Assembly: GCF_020166435.1 (NCBI RefSeq)
Contig: NZ_JAINZP010000023.1
Span: 1-64,000 of the forward strand
Source: Pectobacterium versatile
GTDB taxonomy: Bacteria; Pseudomonadota; Gammaproteobacteria; Enterobacterales; Enterobacteriaceae
Length of the DNA stretch: 64,000 nt
Reading direction: 5' to 3'
Under the pieces are notes generated by a model. The model was given only the letters and a program-made list of their open reading frames with translations. It did not search any database and was not told where the DNA came from. Position numbers and translations under genes: made by a program. This document shows, piece after piece, positions 1 to 10,172 of this stretch (position 1 is the stretch's first letter; each line of letters opens with the position of its first letter).

Positions 1-88
1 TTATTTCCCAACCGTTCAAAAACAAGACAAGAAACAGTATTTAGCACACTTAACACACAAAAGATGGATATAACCTGAGCTTAATATG

Positions 89-126
89 TAAAAACGGAGC
101 ATCCATTAACGAATGCCCCGTTGCCC
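89..126 (-). terminator. clpB rho-independent terminator
   Basis: Read on the minus strand, an interrupted GC-rich stem (AACGG..GCAT / ATGC..CCGTT) is followed by a T run, just downstream of the clpB stop codon. Confidence 0.75.
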
Positions 127-145
127 GCTTACCATTTCACTCACA

Positions 146-2722
146 TTATTCTTGTCGTGCGACTATCTGTTCGCCTTCAACATCTAATGTGATCGGTTTA
201 CCAGGTATCAATTTCCCCCCAAGCATCTGCTGAGCGAGTGGGTTTTCTATCAATTGCTGTATCGCTCTTTTAAGCGGGCGCGCACCATAGACAGGATCAA
301 ACCCAACTTCCCCGAGCATATCTAAAGCCGCATCCGCGATCGTGACACTATATCCGCGCTCTTCAAGACGCTTGTACAGTCTCTGGAGCTGAATTTGTGC
401 GATCGACGTAATATGCGCCCTTCCCAGTGGGTGGAATACCACGACTTCATCGATACGGTTAATAAACTCAGGACGGAAGCTGTGACTAACAACATCAAGC
501 ACCATATCTCTCATTTCGGTATAGCTGCGCTCACCAAAACGTTCCTGAATAAGATCAGACCCCAAATTGGACGTCATGATGACCACAGTATTACGGAAGT
601 CGACCGTTCTGCCCTGGCCATCAGTAAGGCGGCCATCATCTAATACCTGAAGTAGGATATTGAATACATCAGGGTGTGCCTTTTCGATCTCATCCAGCAA
701 AATGACCGAATAAGGACGACGACGCACCGCTTCCGTTAAATAGCCCCCTTCTTCGTAACCGACATATCCCGGAGGCGCACCGACCAAACGTGAAACCGAG
801 TGTTTCTCCATAAACTCAGACATATCGATACGCACCATGGCGTCGTCACTGTCGAAGAGGAAAGTCGCCAGCGTTTTGCAGAGTTCCGTTTTCCCAACGC
901 CTGTTGGCCCAAGGAACAGGAACGAACCAATAGGACGATTCGGGTCAGATAGCCCAGCCCGACTACGACGGATAGAATTCGCTACCGCTTCAACGGCTTC
1001 GTTCTGCCCAATCACACGCTGATGCAGTTCATCTTCCATGCGTAATAATTTTTCTTTCTCGCTTTCCAACATGCGAGAAACAGGAATCCCAGTCCAACGC
1101 GCCAGAACATCAGCGATTTCAACATCCGTTACTCGATTACGCAGCAAATGCATCGTTTTCCCTTCCTGCTGCGTTGCTGCTGCCAGTTGTTTCTCCAGCT
1201 CAGGGATTTTGCCGTATTGCAGCTCAGACATTATTCCCAGATCGCCCTGACGGCGAGCCTGTTCCAACGCAATTTTCGCCTGCTCTAAAGACGCTTTAAT
1301 ATTCTGCGTTCCCGTGAGTGATGCTTTTTCTGCTTTCCACTCTTCTTCTTGTTGGAAATATTCACGCTCTTTTTGGTCAAGTTCAGCACTCAGCAATTCA
1401 AGCCGCTTTTGGCTTGCTTCATCAGATTCTTTTTTCAACGCCTGCTGCTCCAGCTTTAACTGGATGATTCGGCGCTCCAGCCGATCAAGGGGCTCTGGTT
1501 TCGAGTCAATCTGAATACGAATACTGGATGCCGCCTCATCAATCAGGTCAATCGCTTTATCCGGCAACTGACGATCCGCGATATAACGATAAGATAACAT
1601 GGCTGCCGCAACAATCGCCGGGTCAGTAATTTGTACATGATGGTGCAATTCATAGCGCTCTTTCAGCCCGCGCAGAATCGCAATCGTGTCTTCAACGGTC
1701 GGTTCAGCGACAAACACTTTCTGGAAACGACGCTCAAGGGCCGCGTCTTTTTCAATATATTGCCGATACTCATTTAGCGTTGTCGCCCCAACGCAATGCA
1801 ACTCACCACGAGCCAGCGCGGGTTTTAGCATATTGCCGGCGTCCATCGCGCCATCGGCTTTGCCTGCCCCCACCATCGTATGAAGTTCATCAATAAACAG
1901 AATGACGTTGCCTTCCTGCTTAGACAGATCGTTGAGCACGCCTTTCAAACGCTCTTCAAACTCACCACGATATTTCGCACCAGCCACCAGCGCGCCCATA
2001 TCCAGCGAAAGTACGCGCTTGTTTTTCAGGCCTTCGGGCACTTCGCCATTAACGATGCGCTGAGCTAACCCTTCCACTATCGCGGTTTTACCCACGCCGG
2101 GCTCACCAATTAATACTGGGTTATTTTTGGTTCGACGCTGTAGGACCTGAATAGTACGGCGAATTTCTTCATCACGTCCGATCACCGGATCGAGCTTGCC
2201 TTGCTCCGCTCGCTCCGTGAGGTCAATCGTGAATTTCTTTAGTGCCTGGCGCTGATCTTCAGCTCCCTGATCGTTCACTTGATCCCCTCCTCTCACTTGA
2301 TCGATGGCGTTTGTTACACCTTGCTGCGTGACGCCCGCCTTTTTCAAAATATCCCCCAGCGTGCCACGAGACTCCAAAGCAGCAAGCACGAAAAGTTCTG
2401 AGGAAATAAAGGTATCTCCACGCTTTTGCGCAAGTTTGTCGCACATATTCAATGCGCGGACTAACTCGTTCGAAGGTTGGACATCACCATCAGTGCCTTC
2501 AACCTGAGGCAAACGCGTGATTGCCTGGTCGATTTCGGTTTTCAGGTGATTAAGATTGGCTCCGGCAACAGTCAGAAGTGGACCAACAGTTCCACCATCC
2601 TGATGAAGCAAGGCACTCATCAAGTGAAGTGGTTCAATAAACTGGTGATCGCGCCCAAGGGCAAGAGACTGGGCATCAGCAAGAGCAAGTTGGAATTTGT
2701 TGGTAAGACGATCCAGACGCAT
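146..2722 (-). CDS. clpB: ATP-dependent disaggregase ClpB
   Basis: Hsp100 hexameric AAA+ chaperone that, with DnaK/DnaJ/GrpE, threads aggregated proteins through its pore in the cytosol. The order is N-terminal Clp-N domain, AAA-1 with Walker A GEPGVGKT (about residue 205), the long coiled-coil middle domain (about 400-520), and AAA-2 with GPTGVGKT (about 605). The start is placed at the ATG giving [10 protein letters not shown] (858 aa; E. coli 857). It has GGAGGT just upstream, rather than the in-frame ATG four codons earlier. Transcription is from a sigma-32 promoter. The gene is intact. Confidence 0.97.
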   Translation of the reverse strand: MRLDRLTNKFQLALADAQSLALGRDHQFIEPLHLMSALLHQDGGTVGPLLTVAGANLNHLKTEIDQAITRLPQVEGTDGDVQPSNELVRALNMCDKLAQKRGDTFISSELFVLAALESRGTLGDILKKAGVTQQGVTNAIDQVRGGDQVNDQGAEDQRQALKKFTIDLTERAEQGKLDPVIGRDEEIRRTIQVLQRRTKNNPVLIGEPGVGKTAIVEGLAQRIVNGEVPEGLKNKRVLSLDMGALVAGAKYRGEFEERLKGVLNDLSKQEGNVILFIDELHTMVGAGKADGAMDAGNMLKPALARGELHCVGATTLNEYRQYIEKDAALERRFQKVFVAEPTVEDTIAILRGLKERYELHHHVQITDPAIVAAAMLSYRYIADRQLPDKAIDLIDEAASSIRIQIDSKPEPLDRLERRIIQLKLEQQALKKESDEASQKRLELLSAELDQKEREYFQQEEEWKAEKASLTGTQNIKASLEQAKIALEQARRQGDLGIMSELQYGKIPELEKQLAAATQQEGKTMHLLRNRVTDVEIADVLARWTGIPVSRMLESEKEKLLRMEDELHQRVIGQNEAVEAVANSIRRSRAGLSDPNRPIGSFLFLGPTGVGKTELCKTLATFLFDSDDAMVRIDMSEFMEKHSVSRLVGAPPGYVGYEEGGYLTEAVRRRPYSVILLDEIEKAHPDVFNILLQVLDDGRLTDGQGRTVDFRNTVVIMTSNLGSDLIQERFGERSYTEMRDMVLDVVSHSFRPEFINRIDEVVVFHPLGRAHITSIAQIQLQRLYKRLEERGYSVTIADAALDMLGEVGFDPVYGARPLKRAIQQLIENPLAQQMLGGKLIPGKPITLDVEGEQIVARQE

Positions 2723-2762
2723 AACACCTCCCATACACTGGTCAAAATTGCTACTGGAGATT

Positions 2763-2791
2763 AAATGAGGTCATCCCTCAAAAATTTCAAG
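2763..2791 (-). promoter_or_regulatory. sigma-32 heat-shock promoter of clpB
   Basis: On the minus strand, CTTGAAA (2785-2791) lies 14 bp from CCTCATTT (2763-2770). The sigma-32 consensus is CTTGAAA-N13-17-CCCCATNT. Only one position of the -10 element differs, and the arrangement matches the E. coli clpB promoter. Confidence 0.85.
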
Positions 2792-2855
2792 GTTATTTTG
2801 CCAGTCGTGACAGGATTTAAATGTTACTTGTCTTGGATCGTCTTAATTCAATAGG

Positions 2856-3581
2856 TTATATCAGCCAGATTAAACTTGCCATACGGCCAGTCACGCCATC
2901 ACGCCGATAAGAGAAAAATTTGTGAGGCTCGCTCACAGTACAGGCATTTCCACCAAAAATTTGCGTTACCCCTGCAGCACGTAAACGCAGACGTGCCAGT
3001 TGGTAGATATCGGCAAAAAATTTGTTTCCTTCAGGCCGAAATGCAGAGGCCGCCGCCGCATCATGCTGAATAAATGCATTCCTAACCTCAGGGCCGACTT
3101 CAAAGGCATCAGGCCCAATAGCAGGCCCCAGCCACGCCATAATTTGCGCGGGTTGCGCACGGAAACAGGCTAACGTTTCTTCCAGTACCCCGGCGTGCAA
3201 TCCCCGCCAGCCAGCATGCGCGGCAGCGACTTCGTCACCGTTGATTGCACAAAAAAGCACGGGCAAACAGTCAGCCGTCATCACCGCACAGACTTTCCCT
3301 TTCTTGTCGGTATAAGCCGCATCACCGCAAACAGACGTAGGGGACACCTCACCAATACGAATCACATCGGTGCCATGAACCTGTTCCAACCAATGCGGCA
3401 TAGAAGGAAGACTGGCCATCTCCACCAGCGTTTGCCGATTTGTGGTGACATGCGAGGGGTCATCACCCACATGATTCCCTAGATTCAGCGAATCATAAGG
3501 TGCACCACTCCCCCCGCCAATGCGCGTCGTACTACAAGATTTCACACTTTCTGGCAAAGGCCAGTCGGGGTATATCAGCAT
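2856..3581 (-). CDS. pgeF: Peptidoglycan editing factor / multicopper polyphenol oxidase-like YfiH
   Basis: Homologue of E. coli YfiH (PgeF; about 243 aa there, 241 here), which helps exclude wrong residues from the murein stem peptide. Family members also act as purine nucleoside phosphorylase/deaminase or laccase-like enzymes in vitro. The zinc-site motifs are visible: TADCLP (about residue 102) and AAHAGWRGLH (about 120), plus an upstream His in LEQVHGTD. It lies 43 bp downstream of rluD on the same strand and is probably co-transcribed. clpB follows from its own promoter. Confidence 0.93.
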   Translation of the reverse strand: MLIYPDWPLPESVKSCSTTRIGGGSGAPYDSLNLGNHVGDDPSHVTTNRQTLVEMASLPSMPHWLEQVHGTDVIRIGEVSPTSVCGDAAYTDKKGKVCAVMTADCLPVLFCAINGDEVAAAHAGWRGLHAGVLEETLACFRAQPAQIMAWLGPAIGPDAFEVGPEVRNAFIQHDAAAASAFRPEGNKFFADIYQLARLRLRAAGVTQIFGGNACTVSEPHKFFSYRRDGVTGRMASLIWLI

Positions 3582-3624
3582 AGTCCGTCACCTCTATAAA
3601 TCGGCACTTATCGTATTGAATACA

Positions 3625-4602
3625 TTACCAGTCGAGCTGATCCTTAAATGCTTCGGTATCGGCTTTCAGTGCATCTATCAGATCGACCATATCCTGTGGT
3701 AATTCCGCATGCCATTCCATGTGAATGCCAGTAATAGGATGGTAGAAACGCAACATGGTGGCATGCAGTGCCTGACGATCGAACCCACGTAGCATCTCAA
3801 TGAAATCCTCCGAAGCGCCTTTTGGCGGGCGAGGACGACCACCGTATAGCTGATCGCCAACCAGAGGATGATTAATATGCGCCATATGCACACGAATCTG
3901 ATGGGTGCGCCCCGTTTCCAGACGCAACCGCAAGCGGGTATGCGCACGGAAATGTTCCATGATGCGATAATGCGTCACGGCAGGCTTACCCATTGGGTGC
4001 ACGGCCATATGAGTACGCTTGGTTGAGTGACGAGCGATAGGCTGCTCGACCATGCCACCCGCAGTCATCGAACCAATCGCAACGGCTTCATATTCACGCG
4101 TAATTTCACGCGCCTGTAGCGCCTCAACTAAACGCGTCTGTGCGGGTACAGTTTTCGCGACCACCATAAGCCCTGTCGTATCTTTATCAAGTCGGTGCAC
4201 AATCCCAGCACGGGGCACATCGGCAATCTCAGGATAATGATGTAGCAAGGCATTCAATACCGTACCATCTGGGTTACCCGCACCGGGGTGAACCACCAGA
4301 TCTCTGGGTTTATTGATGACCAGGATATCTTGATCCTCGTACACGATATCCAGTTTGATATCCTGTGCTTCCCAGCGTGCTTCTTCTTCAATCAATGCAT
4401 CAATGGCTACCGATTCGCCGCCAAGTACTTTCTCTTTTGGCTTATTGATGACATTGCCGTTAATCTGTACTCGATTCTCAAGAATCCACTCTTTTATGCG
4501 GGATCGTGAATAATCAGGGAACAATTCGGCCAAAGCCTGATCTAAACGTTGTCCGAGTTGAGATTCGGCCACCGTTGCGGTGAGTTGTACTTGTTGTGCC
4601 AT
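3625..4602 (-). CDS. rluD: 23S rRNA pseudouridine(1911/1915/1917) synthase RluD
   Basis: Modifies helix 69 of 23S rRNA, which is needed for proper 50S assembly and termination. An N-terminal S4 RNA-binding domain (GQRLDQALAELFPDYSRSRI, about residues 17-36) precedes the catalytic domain with the RluA-family motif HRLDKDTTGL, whose Asp is the nucleophile (about residue 139). It is 325 aa, as expected (E. coli 326). It is divergent from bamD, the usual enterobacterial arrangement. Confidence 0.96.
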   Translation of the reverse strand: MAQQVQLTATVAESQLGQRLDQALAELFPDYSRSRIKEWILENRVQINGNVINKPKEKVLGGESVAIDALIEEEARWEAQDIKLDIVYEDQDILVINKPRDLVVHPGAGNPDGTVLNALLHHYPEIADVPRAGIVHRLDKDTTGLMVVAKTVPAQTRLVEALQAREITREYEAVAIGSMTAGGMVEQPIARHSTKRTHMAVHPMGKPAVTHYRIMEHFRAHTRLRLRLETGRTHQIRVHMAHINHPLVGDQLYGGRPRPPKGASEDFIEMLRGFDRQALHATMLRFYHPITGIHMEWHAELPQDMVDLIDALKADTEAFKDQLDW

Positions 4603-4632
4603 ATTATGCAGCTTCTTCGTTAACGTTGGGTT

Positions 4633-4660
4633 TTGACGGCGACGCCGTTTAAAATAATGT
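4633..4660 (+). promoter_or_regulatory. Probable bamD promoter
   Basis: TTGACG (4633-4638) and TAATGT (4655-4660) are separated by 16 bp in the rluD/bamD divergent gap, reading toward bamD. Assigned by pattern only. Confidence 0.45.
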
Positions 4661-4736
4661 ACTATTGTAGCTGGTCTAAATCGGGAGCTTCACGGACAGT
4701 CTCCCGGAATAACATTCTGAGGATAATCAAAACGTC

Positions 4737-5471
4737 ATGACGCGTATGAAATATCTGGTGGCTGCCGCCACGTTGAGCCTGGCGCTGGCTGGTTGCTCCA
4801 GCAATTCCAAAGATGCGGTTCCTGATAGTCCGCCATCTGAAATCTATGCCAATGCTCAACAAAAACTGCAAGACGGCAACTTTAAAGCAGCCATCACGCA
4901 GTTGGAAGCACTGGATAACCGGTATCCCTTTGGCCCCTACTCGCAGCAAGTACAGTTGGATTTGATCTACGCTTATTACAAATCCGCAGAGCTGCCATTG
5001 GCCCAAGCTTCTATTGACCGCTTCCTGCGACTCAACCCGACCCATCCAAACGTGGATTATGTCCTGTACATGCGCGGCCTGACCGACATGGCGCTGGATG
5101 ATAGTGCGTTACAAGGCTTCTTCGGCGTTGATCGTTCCGATCGCGATCCGCAGTATGCTCGCACCGCATTTCGGGATTTCAGTAAGCTCATTCAGGGATA
5201 TCCGAACAGCCAATATGCCACCGACGCAAACAAGCGTTTGGTTTACCTCAAAGAGCGTCTGGCCAAGTATGAACTTTCTGTCGCGCAATACTACACGAAA
5301 CGCGGCGCTTATGTGGCAGTAGTTAATCGCGTTGAGCAAATGCTGCGTGATTACCCAGATACTCAGGCAACGAAAACTGCGTTGCCGTTGATGGAAAATG
5401 CCTACCGTGAACTGCAACTGGCCGCACAGGCGGACAAAGTCGCAAAAGTCATCGCGGCGAATCCAGCATAA
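4737..5471 (+). CDS. bamD: Outer-membrane assembly lipoprotein BamD
   Basis: Essential lipoprotein of the BAM beta-barrel assembly complex, anchored to the inner leaflet of the outer membrane. A signal peptide ends in lipobox LAGC with the lipidated Cys at residue 20. The rest is a TPR array (starting [20 protein letters not shown]) that binds BamA/BamC and substrate C-termini. It is 244 aa (E. coli 245) with close identity along its length. Monocistronic, followed by its own terminator. Confidence 0.97.
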   Translation: MTRMKYLVAAATLSLALAGCSSNSKDAVPDSPPSEIYANAQQKLQDGNFKAAITQLEALDNRYPFGPYSQQVQLDLIYAYYKSAELPLAQASIDRFLRLNPTHPNVDYVLYMRGLTDMALDDSALQGFFGVDRSDRDPQYARTAFRDFSKLIQGYPNSQYATDANKRLVYLKERLAKYELSVAQYYTKRGAYVAVVNRVEQMLRDYPDTQATKTALPLMENAYRELQLAAQADKVAKVIAANPA

Positions 5472-5495
5472 ACGACAAGTGACGCGCAGTAATAA

Positions 5496-5522
5496 GACGG
5501 CAGCTTCGGTTGCCGTTTTTTT
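5496..5522 (+). terminator. bamD terminator
   Basis: The stem ACGGCA/TGCCGT around a small loop is followed by seven T residues, 25 nt after the bamD stop. Confidence 0.85.
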
Positions 5523-5687
5523 ATGGTTCGCTCGGTTGGCTATGCACAGCTGAGCAGAAAAAACAGGTTGGCGGGAGTCAACAACAGCGCGGTAACGTCA
5601 ATACATCCTATCAATAATGGCACAGGCCAGATGCCCCCTCAAGTACTTCCCTTCTATTCCCGATGATGCTTCACAAATCGTATTTTC

Positions 5688-5735
5688 TTGACAAAAAGTG
5701 ACGAAAAAAAGCGATCAATATCACGCTTTTTGTCA
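5688..5735 (+). promoter_or_regulatory. Nested inverted repeats upstream of raiA
   Basis: TGACAAAAAG (5689-5698) is inverted at 5726-5735. An inner AAAAAGCG (5706-5713) is inverted at 5724-5731. The left arm includes a TTGACA -35-like element. This lies 58 bp before raiA, so it may be an operator or a folded leader controlling the stress-induced gene. The rest of the 321-nt bamD-raiA gap shows no gene. Confidence 0.4.
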
Positions 5736-5792
5736 CAACTCACTGTATGCTGAAATTATCCAAGACGGACATAGGCAGAGAGGTAAGTTTAT

Positions 5793-6131
5793 ATGACTAT
5801 TAATATTACCAGTAAGCAAATGGATATCACCCCCGCAATTCGTCAACATGTCGAAGACCGTCTTTCTAAGCTGGATAAGTGGCAAACCCAGCTGATTAAC
5901 CCGCATATCATTCTGTCAAAAGAGCCTCAGGGTTTTGTGGCTGATGGCACTATCAGTACGCCAAATGGCCCGCTGGTTGCCAGTGCCAAGCATGACGATA
6001 TGTATGCCGCCATCAATGAGCTAATTACCAAGCTCGAACGCCAGTTGGACAAACTCCAGCATAAAGGTGAAGCCAGACGCGCGGTAGCTAGCGTCAAAGA
6101 AGCGAATCTCCAGCCGACTCAAGAAGAGTAA
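5793..6131 (+). CDS. raiA: Ribosome hibernation factor RaiA (pY, YfiA)
   Basis: Small ribosome-associated inhibitor that sits in the 30S decoding channel in the cold or stationary phase and keeps 70S ribosomes inactive. S30AE/HPF-family fold, 112 aa (E. coli 113). The start [20 protein letters not shown] and the core [14 protein letters not shown] are near-identical to E. coli. The C-terminus is short, so it is the short form rather than long HPF. Preceded by an inverted-repeat region and followed by a strong terminator. Confidence 0.95.
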   Translation: MTINITSKQMDITPAIRQHVEDRLSKLDKWQTQLINPHIILSKEPQGFVADGTISTPNGPLVASAKHDDMYAAINELITKLERQLDKLQHKGEARRAVASVKEANLQPTQEE

Positions 6132-6153
6132 TTCATTCTCTTTACCTCAATAT

Positions 6154-6176
6154 AACGCGCCTGAGGGCGCGTTTTT
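6154..6176 (+). terminator. raiA terminator
   Basis: AACGCGC/GCGCGTT stem with a short loop and a run of five T residues, 22 nt after the raiA stop. Confidence 0.85.
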
Positions 6177-6253
6177 GTATTCCAAACTCCGCAATCCGCA
6201 TCCTAAAGAGCCAACGCTATACCTCGTTTAAGATTGCGCTCGGCGATTTTGTA

Positions 6254-6282
6254 TTGACAGGATGAAAAGCCAACAGTTACCT
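6254..6282 (+). promoter_or_regulatory. pheL-pheA promoter
   Basis: A consensus TTGACA (6254-6259) is followed after 17 bp by TTACCT (6277-6282), 45 bp before the leader peptide. This matches the position of the E. coli pheA promoter, but the -10 box is weak. Confidence 0.6.
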
Positions 6283-6326
6283 TACCTACTCAGAATCTGG
6301 ATATCTTCCTGACTAACCGAGTAAAC

Positions 6327-6374
6327 ATGACAAATAAACTGTTCTTCTTCGTATTCTTTTTCACCTTCCCCTGA
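6327..6374 (+). CDS. pheL: PheA operon leader peptide
   Basis: A 15-codon ORF encoding MTNKLFFFVFFFTFP, with seven phenylalanines. Ribosome stalling on these Phe codons when charged tRNA-Phe is scarce controls whether the downstream attenuator hairpin forms. The E. coli leader is also 15 aa with seven Phe. Confidence 0.95.
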   Translation: MTNKLFFFVFFFTFP

Positions 6375-6420
6375 TTTGGGAGGCGATTCGTCGTAAGAGC
6401 AAGAATACGAAGACGAACAA

Positions 6421-6450
6421 AAAAGCCTCCTGACCAGGAGGCTTTTTTTA
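6421..6450 (+). terminator. pheA attenuator terminator
   Basis: Perfect stem AAAAGCCTCC (6421-6430) / GGAGGCTTTT (6437-6446) with loop TGACCA and a T tract, 47 nt after the leader stop. GGGAGGC at 6378-6384 can pair with GCCTCC as the antiterminator arm. Confidence 0.93.
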
Positions 6451-6479
6451 TATAAGAACATAAGACAGGTAACAGCATC

Positions 6480-7640
6480 ATGACAGACAACCCATTACTG
6501 GCACTGCGAGAACGCATCAGCGCATTGGATCTGCAATTAATTGAATTGTTGGCACAAAGACGAGAACTCGCGTTGGACGTTGCCCGCAGCAAATTGCATT
6601 CGCATCGCCCAATCCGTGATAAAGAGCGTGAGCGTGATTTGCTGGACAAACTGACAGCCGCTGGGAAAAAGCATCATCTTGATGGTCACTACATTACCCG
6701 CTTATTCCAGCTCATCATTGAAGATTCGGTACTGACGCAGCAGGCACTCTTACAGCATCACCTCAACCAAACAACGTCACACTCTGCCCGTATTGCGTTT
6801 CTCGGTCCGAAAGGATCTTATTCCCATCTTGCCGCTCGCCAATATGCCGCGCGACACTTCGAACAATTTATCGAATGTGGTTGCCAGAAATTTCAGGACA
6901 TTTTCAACATGGTGGAAACAGGGCAAGCGGACTATGCCGTTCTGCCGATTGAAAACACCAGCTCTGGTTCGATTAACGACGTCTACGATCTGCTGCAACA
7001 CACGGCTTTATCCATCGTCGGCGAATTAACCAATCCGATAAATCACTGCGTTTTAGTTGCCACCGATACGTCATTGGAACAGATCGAAACGGTTTACAGC
7101 CACCCGCAACCGTTCCAGCAGTGCAGCCATTTCATTAACCGTTTTCCACACTGGAAGATTGAATATTGTGAGAGCACGGCTGCGGCGATGGAAAAAGTCG
7201 CGGCGCTCAACTCACCAAAAGCAGCAGCGCTCGGCAGCGAAGCCGGTGGTCAGCTTTATCAGCTACAGATGCTGGAACACGATCTGGCCAATCAGTCGCA
7301 AAACATCACCCGCTTCATTGTATTAGCACGTAAGCCCATTGACGTGACGGAACAAGTGCCAGCAAAAACCACGCTAATTATGGCAACCGGTCAACAGTCA
7401 GGTGCGCTGGTGGAAGCCCTGTTGGTATTGCGTGATAACGGCATTGTGATGACCAAGCTGGAATCCAGACCGATCAACGGTAACCCGTGGGAAGAGATGT
7501 TCTATCTGGACGTACAGGCCAACCTGCGCAGCGATGCCATGCAGAAAGCGCTAAAAGGATTAGCCCCTATAACCCGCTCGTTAAAAGTGTTGGGCTGCTA
7601 CCCGAGTGAAAACGTCGTCCCTGTCGATGTGAACGAATAG
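6480..7640 (+). CDS. pheA: Bifunctional chorismate mutase / prephenate dehydratase
   Basis: P-protein making phenylpyruvate from chorismate for phenylalanine synthesis. It has an AroQ chorismate mutase at about residues 1-95 ([21 protein letters not shown]) and a prephenate dehydratase domain at about 105-285 ([19 protein letters not shown]). The C-terminal ACT regulatory domain contains [10 protein letters not shown] and [18 protein letters not shown], the Phe feedback site. It is 386 aa, the same as E. coli. Regulated by the upstream pheL attenuator. The stop codon is created by a 17-bp tandem duplication. Confidence 0.97.
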   Translation: MTDNPLLALRERISALDLQLIELLAQRRELALDVARSKLHSHRPIRDKERERDLLDKLTAAGKKHHLDGHYITRLFQLIIEDSVLTQQALLQHHLNQTTSHSARIAFLGPKGSYSHLAARQYAARHFEQFIECGCQKFQDIFNMVETGQADYAVLPIENTSSGSINDVYDLLQHTALSIVGELTNPINHCVLVATDTSLEQIETVYSHPQPFQQCSHFINRFPHWKIEYCESTAAAMEKVAALNSPKAAALGSEAGGQLYQLQMLEHDLANQSQNITRFIVLARKPIDVTEQVPAKTTLIMATGQQSGALVEALLVLRDNGIVMTKLESRPINGNPWEEMFYLDVQANLRSDAMQKALKGLAPITRSLKVLGCYPSENVVPVDVNE

Positions 7641-7656
7641 TCGATGTGAACGAATA
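7623..7656 (+). repeat. 17-bp tandem duplication at the pheA stop
   Basis: The 17-mer at 7623-7639, which encodes the last codons VDVNE, is repeated directly at 7640-7656. The first base of the second copy completes a TAG stop, while the second copy would have ended in TAA. The protein sequence is unaffected. Confidence 0.9.
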
Positions 7657-7660
7657 ATTG

Positions 7661-7690
7661 AAAAAGCCATCCTGGTATCCCCGGGATGGC
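7661..7690 (-). terminator. aroF-tyrA terminator
   Basis: GCCATCC/GGATGGC stem followed on the minus strand by TTTTT, 31 nt after the tyrA stop. The plus-strand side has a poorer T tract, so it may only partly serve pheA. Confidence 0.75.
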
Positions 7691-7721
7691 GTCTTAAACA
7701 CAACCAAGATAGCGAACGTAC

Positions 7722-8843
7722 TTATTGACGAATATCGTTTGCCTGGCGTAAAAGCACCCGGCTCTCCGCCTGAAAGCGTTTGGCATAGTCACCAAACCAG
7801 TGTTCGACCTTCTTGAAGCTGTTGATAAACTCTGCTTTATCCGTCTGCTCCAGTAGTTCAATCGCCTCGCCAAAACGTTTGTAATAACGCTTAATCAACG
7901 CCAGATTATCCGCTGAAGACATAATAATGTCGGCATAAAGCTGCGGATCCTGCGCAAACAACCGACCAACCATGATCAATTCCAGACGATAGATTGGCGA
8001 TGACAGCGCTAATAGCTGTTCAAGCTGCACGTTCTCTTCCGCTAAATGCAGGCCATACGCGAATGTCGCAAAGTGACGAAGCGCCTGAATGAACATCATG
8101 TTCTGATCATGTTCGACTGCACTGATACGATGCAGACGCGCGCCCCACACCTGAATCTGTTCCAGTAACCACTGGTAGGCTTCCGGCTGCCGCCCATCGC
8201 AATAGACGACAACCTGCTTGGCAAGGCTACCGCTGTCTGGCCCAAACATAGGGTGTAACCCAAGTACCGGGCCACTATGCACTGCCAGCATCGCCTGAAG
8301 CGGGCCATTTTTTACCGATGCCAAATCAACCAAAATACAGTCATCTGGTAAAGCAGGCAGACGGGCAATAACCTGTTCAGTCACGTGAATCGGCACGCTA
8401 ACAATCACCATACCGGCATCAGACAGCAGTTCATCAGCACGCGGCCAATCATCTTGCTCCAGGATCCTCACCTGATAACCAGACAGCGTCAGCATTTTCT
8501 CAAACAGGTTGCCCATTTGCCCCCGGCCACCGATGATGACAACCGGGCGTAACTGCGGGCACAGCGTTTTAAAGCCTTTGTCGTTTTCACTGGTATAAGA
8601 CTCACGCATGGTACGCCGCAGGATATCCTCAATGAGATCCGGCGGAACCCCCATCGACTCCGCTTCTTTACGACGTGAGCTGAGCATGGCCGCTTCACGA
8701 TCGGGCGCATAGATGGGCAAACCATGACGGCTTTTCACTTCACCCACTTCCGCCACCAAACGCAACCGACGTGATAACAGCGCGACAAGCTCCTTATCTA
8801 CCTCATCTATCTGATCACGTAATACGGTCAGTTCAGCTACCAT
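7722..8843 (-). CDS. tyrA: Bifunctional chorismate mutase / prephenate dehydrogenase
   Basis: T-protein that converts chorismate to 4-hydroxyphenylpyruvate for tyrosine synthesis. It has an N-terminal AroQ mutase (about 1-90, [22 protein letters not shown]) and then an NAD-binding Rossmann motif, [11 protein letters not shown] (about residue 103). The dehydrogenase helical domain follows. It is 373 aa, as in E. coli. It starts 6 bp after the aroF stop and its ribosome site AGGAGA overlaps the aroF end, so it is translationally coupled. Tyrosine control is expected through the aroF promoter. Confidence 0.97.
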   Translation of the reverse strand: MVAELTVLRDQIDEVDKELVALLSRRLRLVAEVGEVKSRHGLPIYAPDREAAMLSSRRKEAESMGVPPDLIEDILRRTMRESYTSENDKGFKTLCPQLRPVVIIGGRGQMGNLFEKMLTLSGYQVRILEQDDWPRADELLSDAGMVIVSVPIHVTEQVIARLPALPDDCILVDLASVKNGPLQAMLAVHSGPVLGLHPMFGPDSGSLAKQVVVYCDGRQPEAYQWLLEQIQVWGARLHRISAVEHDQNMMFIQALRHFATFAYGLHLAEENVQLEQLLALSSPIYRLELIMVGRLFAQDPQLYADIIMSSADNLALIKRYYKRFGEAIELLEQTDKAEFINSFKKVEHWFGDYAKRFQAESRVLLRQANDIRQ

Positions 8844-8849
8844 ATCTTG

Positions 8850-9923
8850 TTACTCTCCTGAATGTTTCACACGTGCAGCGCTCAGATCGTGATGAACGGA
8901 ACGCAGCAACGTCTCTGTACTTTCCCAACTGATACAGGCATCCGTGACCGATACACCGTAGCGCATATCTGAACGCGGCTGTTCTGAAGACTGGCTCCCC
9001 TCGTTAAGGTGGCTTTCCAGCATCAAGCCTATAATGGAACGATTTCCCGCCTTGATTTGTTCAATCGCAGATTCAACAACAAGTGGCTGACGGCGGTAGT
9101 CTTTATTCGAATTACCGTGACTACAATCTATCATCAGCGCCGGTCTCAGTCCCGCTTCCTGCATCTGTTTTTCACATTCGGCGACATCCTGCGCACTGTA
9201 GTTTGGTTTTTTACCGCCGCGCAGAATCACATGACCATCAATGTTCCCTTGCGTTTGCAGCAGACAAACTTGCCCAGTTTGGTTGATACCAACAAAACGG
9301 TGCGGCATCGAGGCGGCTCTCATCGCGTTGATCGCCGTTCCCAGACTACCATCCGTACCGTTTTTGAACCCGACAGGCATCGACAGGCCGGAAGCCATCT
9401 CACGGTGAGTTTGTGATTCTGTCGTACGTGCACCGATAGCCGACCAACTGAACAAATCACCCAAGTACTGCGGGCTGTTTGGATCAAGCGCTTCAGTCGC
9501 CAGCGGCAGTCCCATATTCACCAGTTCTAATAGCAATCCACGCGCAATATGCAGCCCAGATTCCACATCAAATGAACCATCCATGAACGGATCGTTGATG
9601 AGCCCTTTCCAGCCCACGGTAGTACGCGGTTTTTCAAAGTAAACACGCATCACAATGTAGAGGCGATCGTTCAATTCAGCAGCAAGCGACTGTAAGCGGC
9701 GCGCGTATTCCAGCGCTGCATCCGTGTCATGAATCGAGCAAGGTCCGCAGACGATCAGCAACCGATCGTCACGACCATGAATGATATCCGCAATGGTCGC
9801 TCTCGCTTGCGCAATATCGCGCTGCTCCGCGTCGTTAAGCGGGAACTTAGCTTTCAATTCATCAGGGGTAATCAAAATTTGCTCGTCACTGATATTAATA
9901 TTATTAAGCGAATCTTTTTGCAT
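8850..9923 (-). CDS. aroF: Tyr-sensitive 3-deoxy-D-arabino-heptulosonate-7-phosphate synthase
   Basis: Joins phosphoenolpyruvate and erythrose-4-phosphate in the first step of the shikimate pathway. It is the tyrosine-inhibited isoenzyme by sequence and by pairing with tyrA. The class I DAHP synthase motifs LLIVCGPCSIHD and PVGFKNGTDGS are present. The start is set at the ATG giving MQKDSLNNINISDEQ (357 aa; E. coli 356), with AGGAA upstream. An in-frame ATG 39 codons earlier would translate the leader, including the regulatory region. Confidence 0.95.
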   Translation of the reverse strand: MQKDSLNNINISDEQILITPDELKAKFPLNDAEQRDIAQARATIADIIHGRDDRLLIVCGPCSIHDTDAALEYARRLQSLAAELNDRLYIVMRVYFEKPRTTVGWKGLINDPFMDGSFDVESGLHIARGLLLELVNMGLPLATEALDPNSPQYLGDLFSWSAIGARTTESQTHREMASGLSMPVGFKNGTDGSLGTAINAMRAASMPHRFVGINQTGQVCLLQTQGNIDGHVILRGGKKPNYSAQDVAECEKQMQEAGLRPALMIDCSHGNSNKDYRRQPLVVESAIEQIKAGNRSIIGLMLESHLNEGSQSSEQPRSDMRYGVSVTDACISWESTETLLRSVHHDLSAARVKHSGE

Positions 9924-10044
9924 GAGTCTGTTCCTGAAAAGTTCAATATGTTCGCGATCGTCTGTAAAGACTGCTGTCTGTACAACCTGCCTACGCGTGA
10001 TGTTTACACCATAACACGAACCGTAAAGATTTAAATCCACTTAG

Positions 10045-10062
10045 TGTAAATAAAAAATTACC
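10045..10062 (-). promoter_or_regulatory. TyrR box upstream of aroF
   Basis: TGTAAA-N6-ATTACC resembles the TyrR consensus TGTAAA-N6-TTTACA (10 of 12 defined positions), about 120 bp before the aroF start. Further half-sites, TTTACA and CGTAAA, lie at 10005-10027. TyrR repression of aroF-tyrA is known in E. coli; here it is inferred. Confidence 0.55.
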
Positions 10063-10172
10063 ACCCTAAATATTGCCAGAAAAACGATATCTGTCTGGCC
10101 TATCACTTCCCGACGCAACCATGCTAATCCCTGGCGTGAATAGTGATAGAATCACGCCAACAAGGGGGAAGG

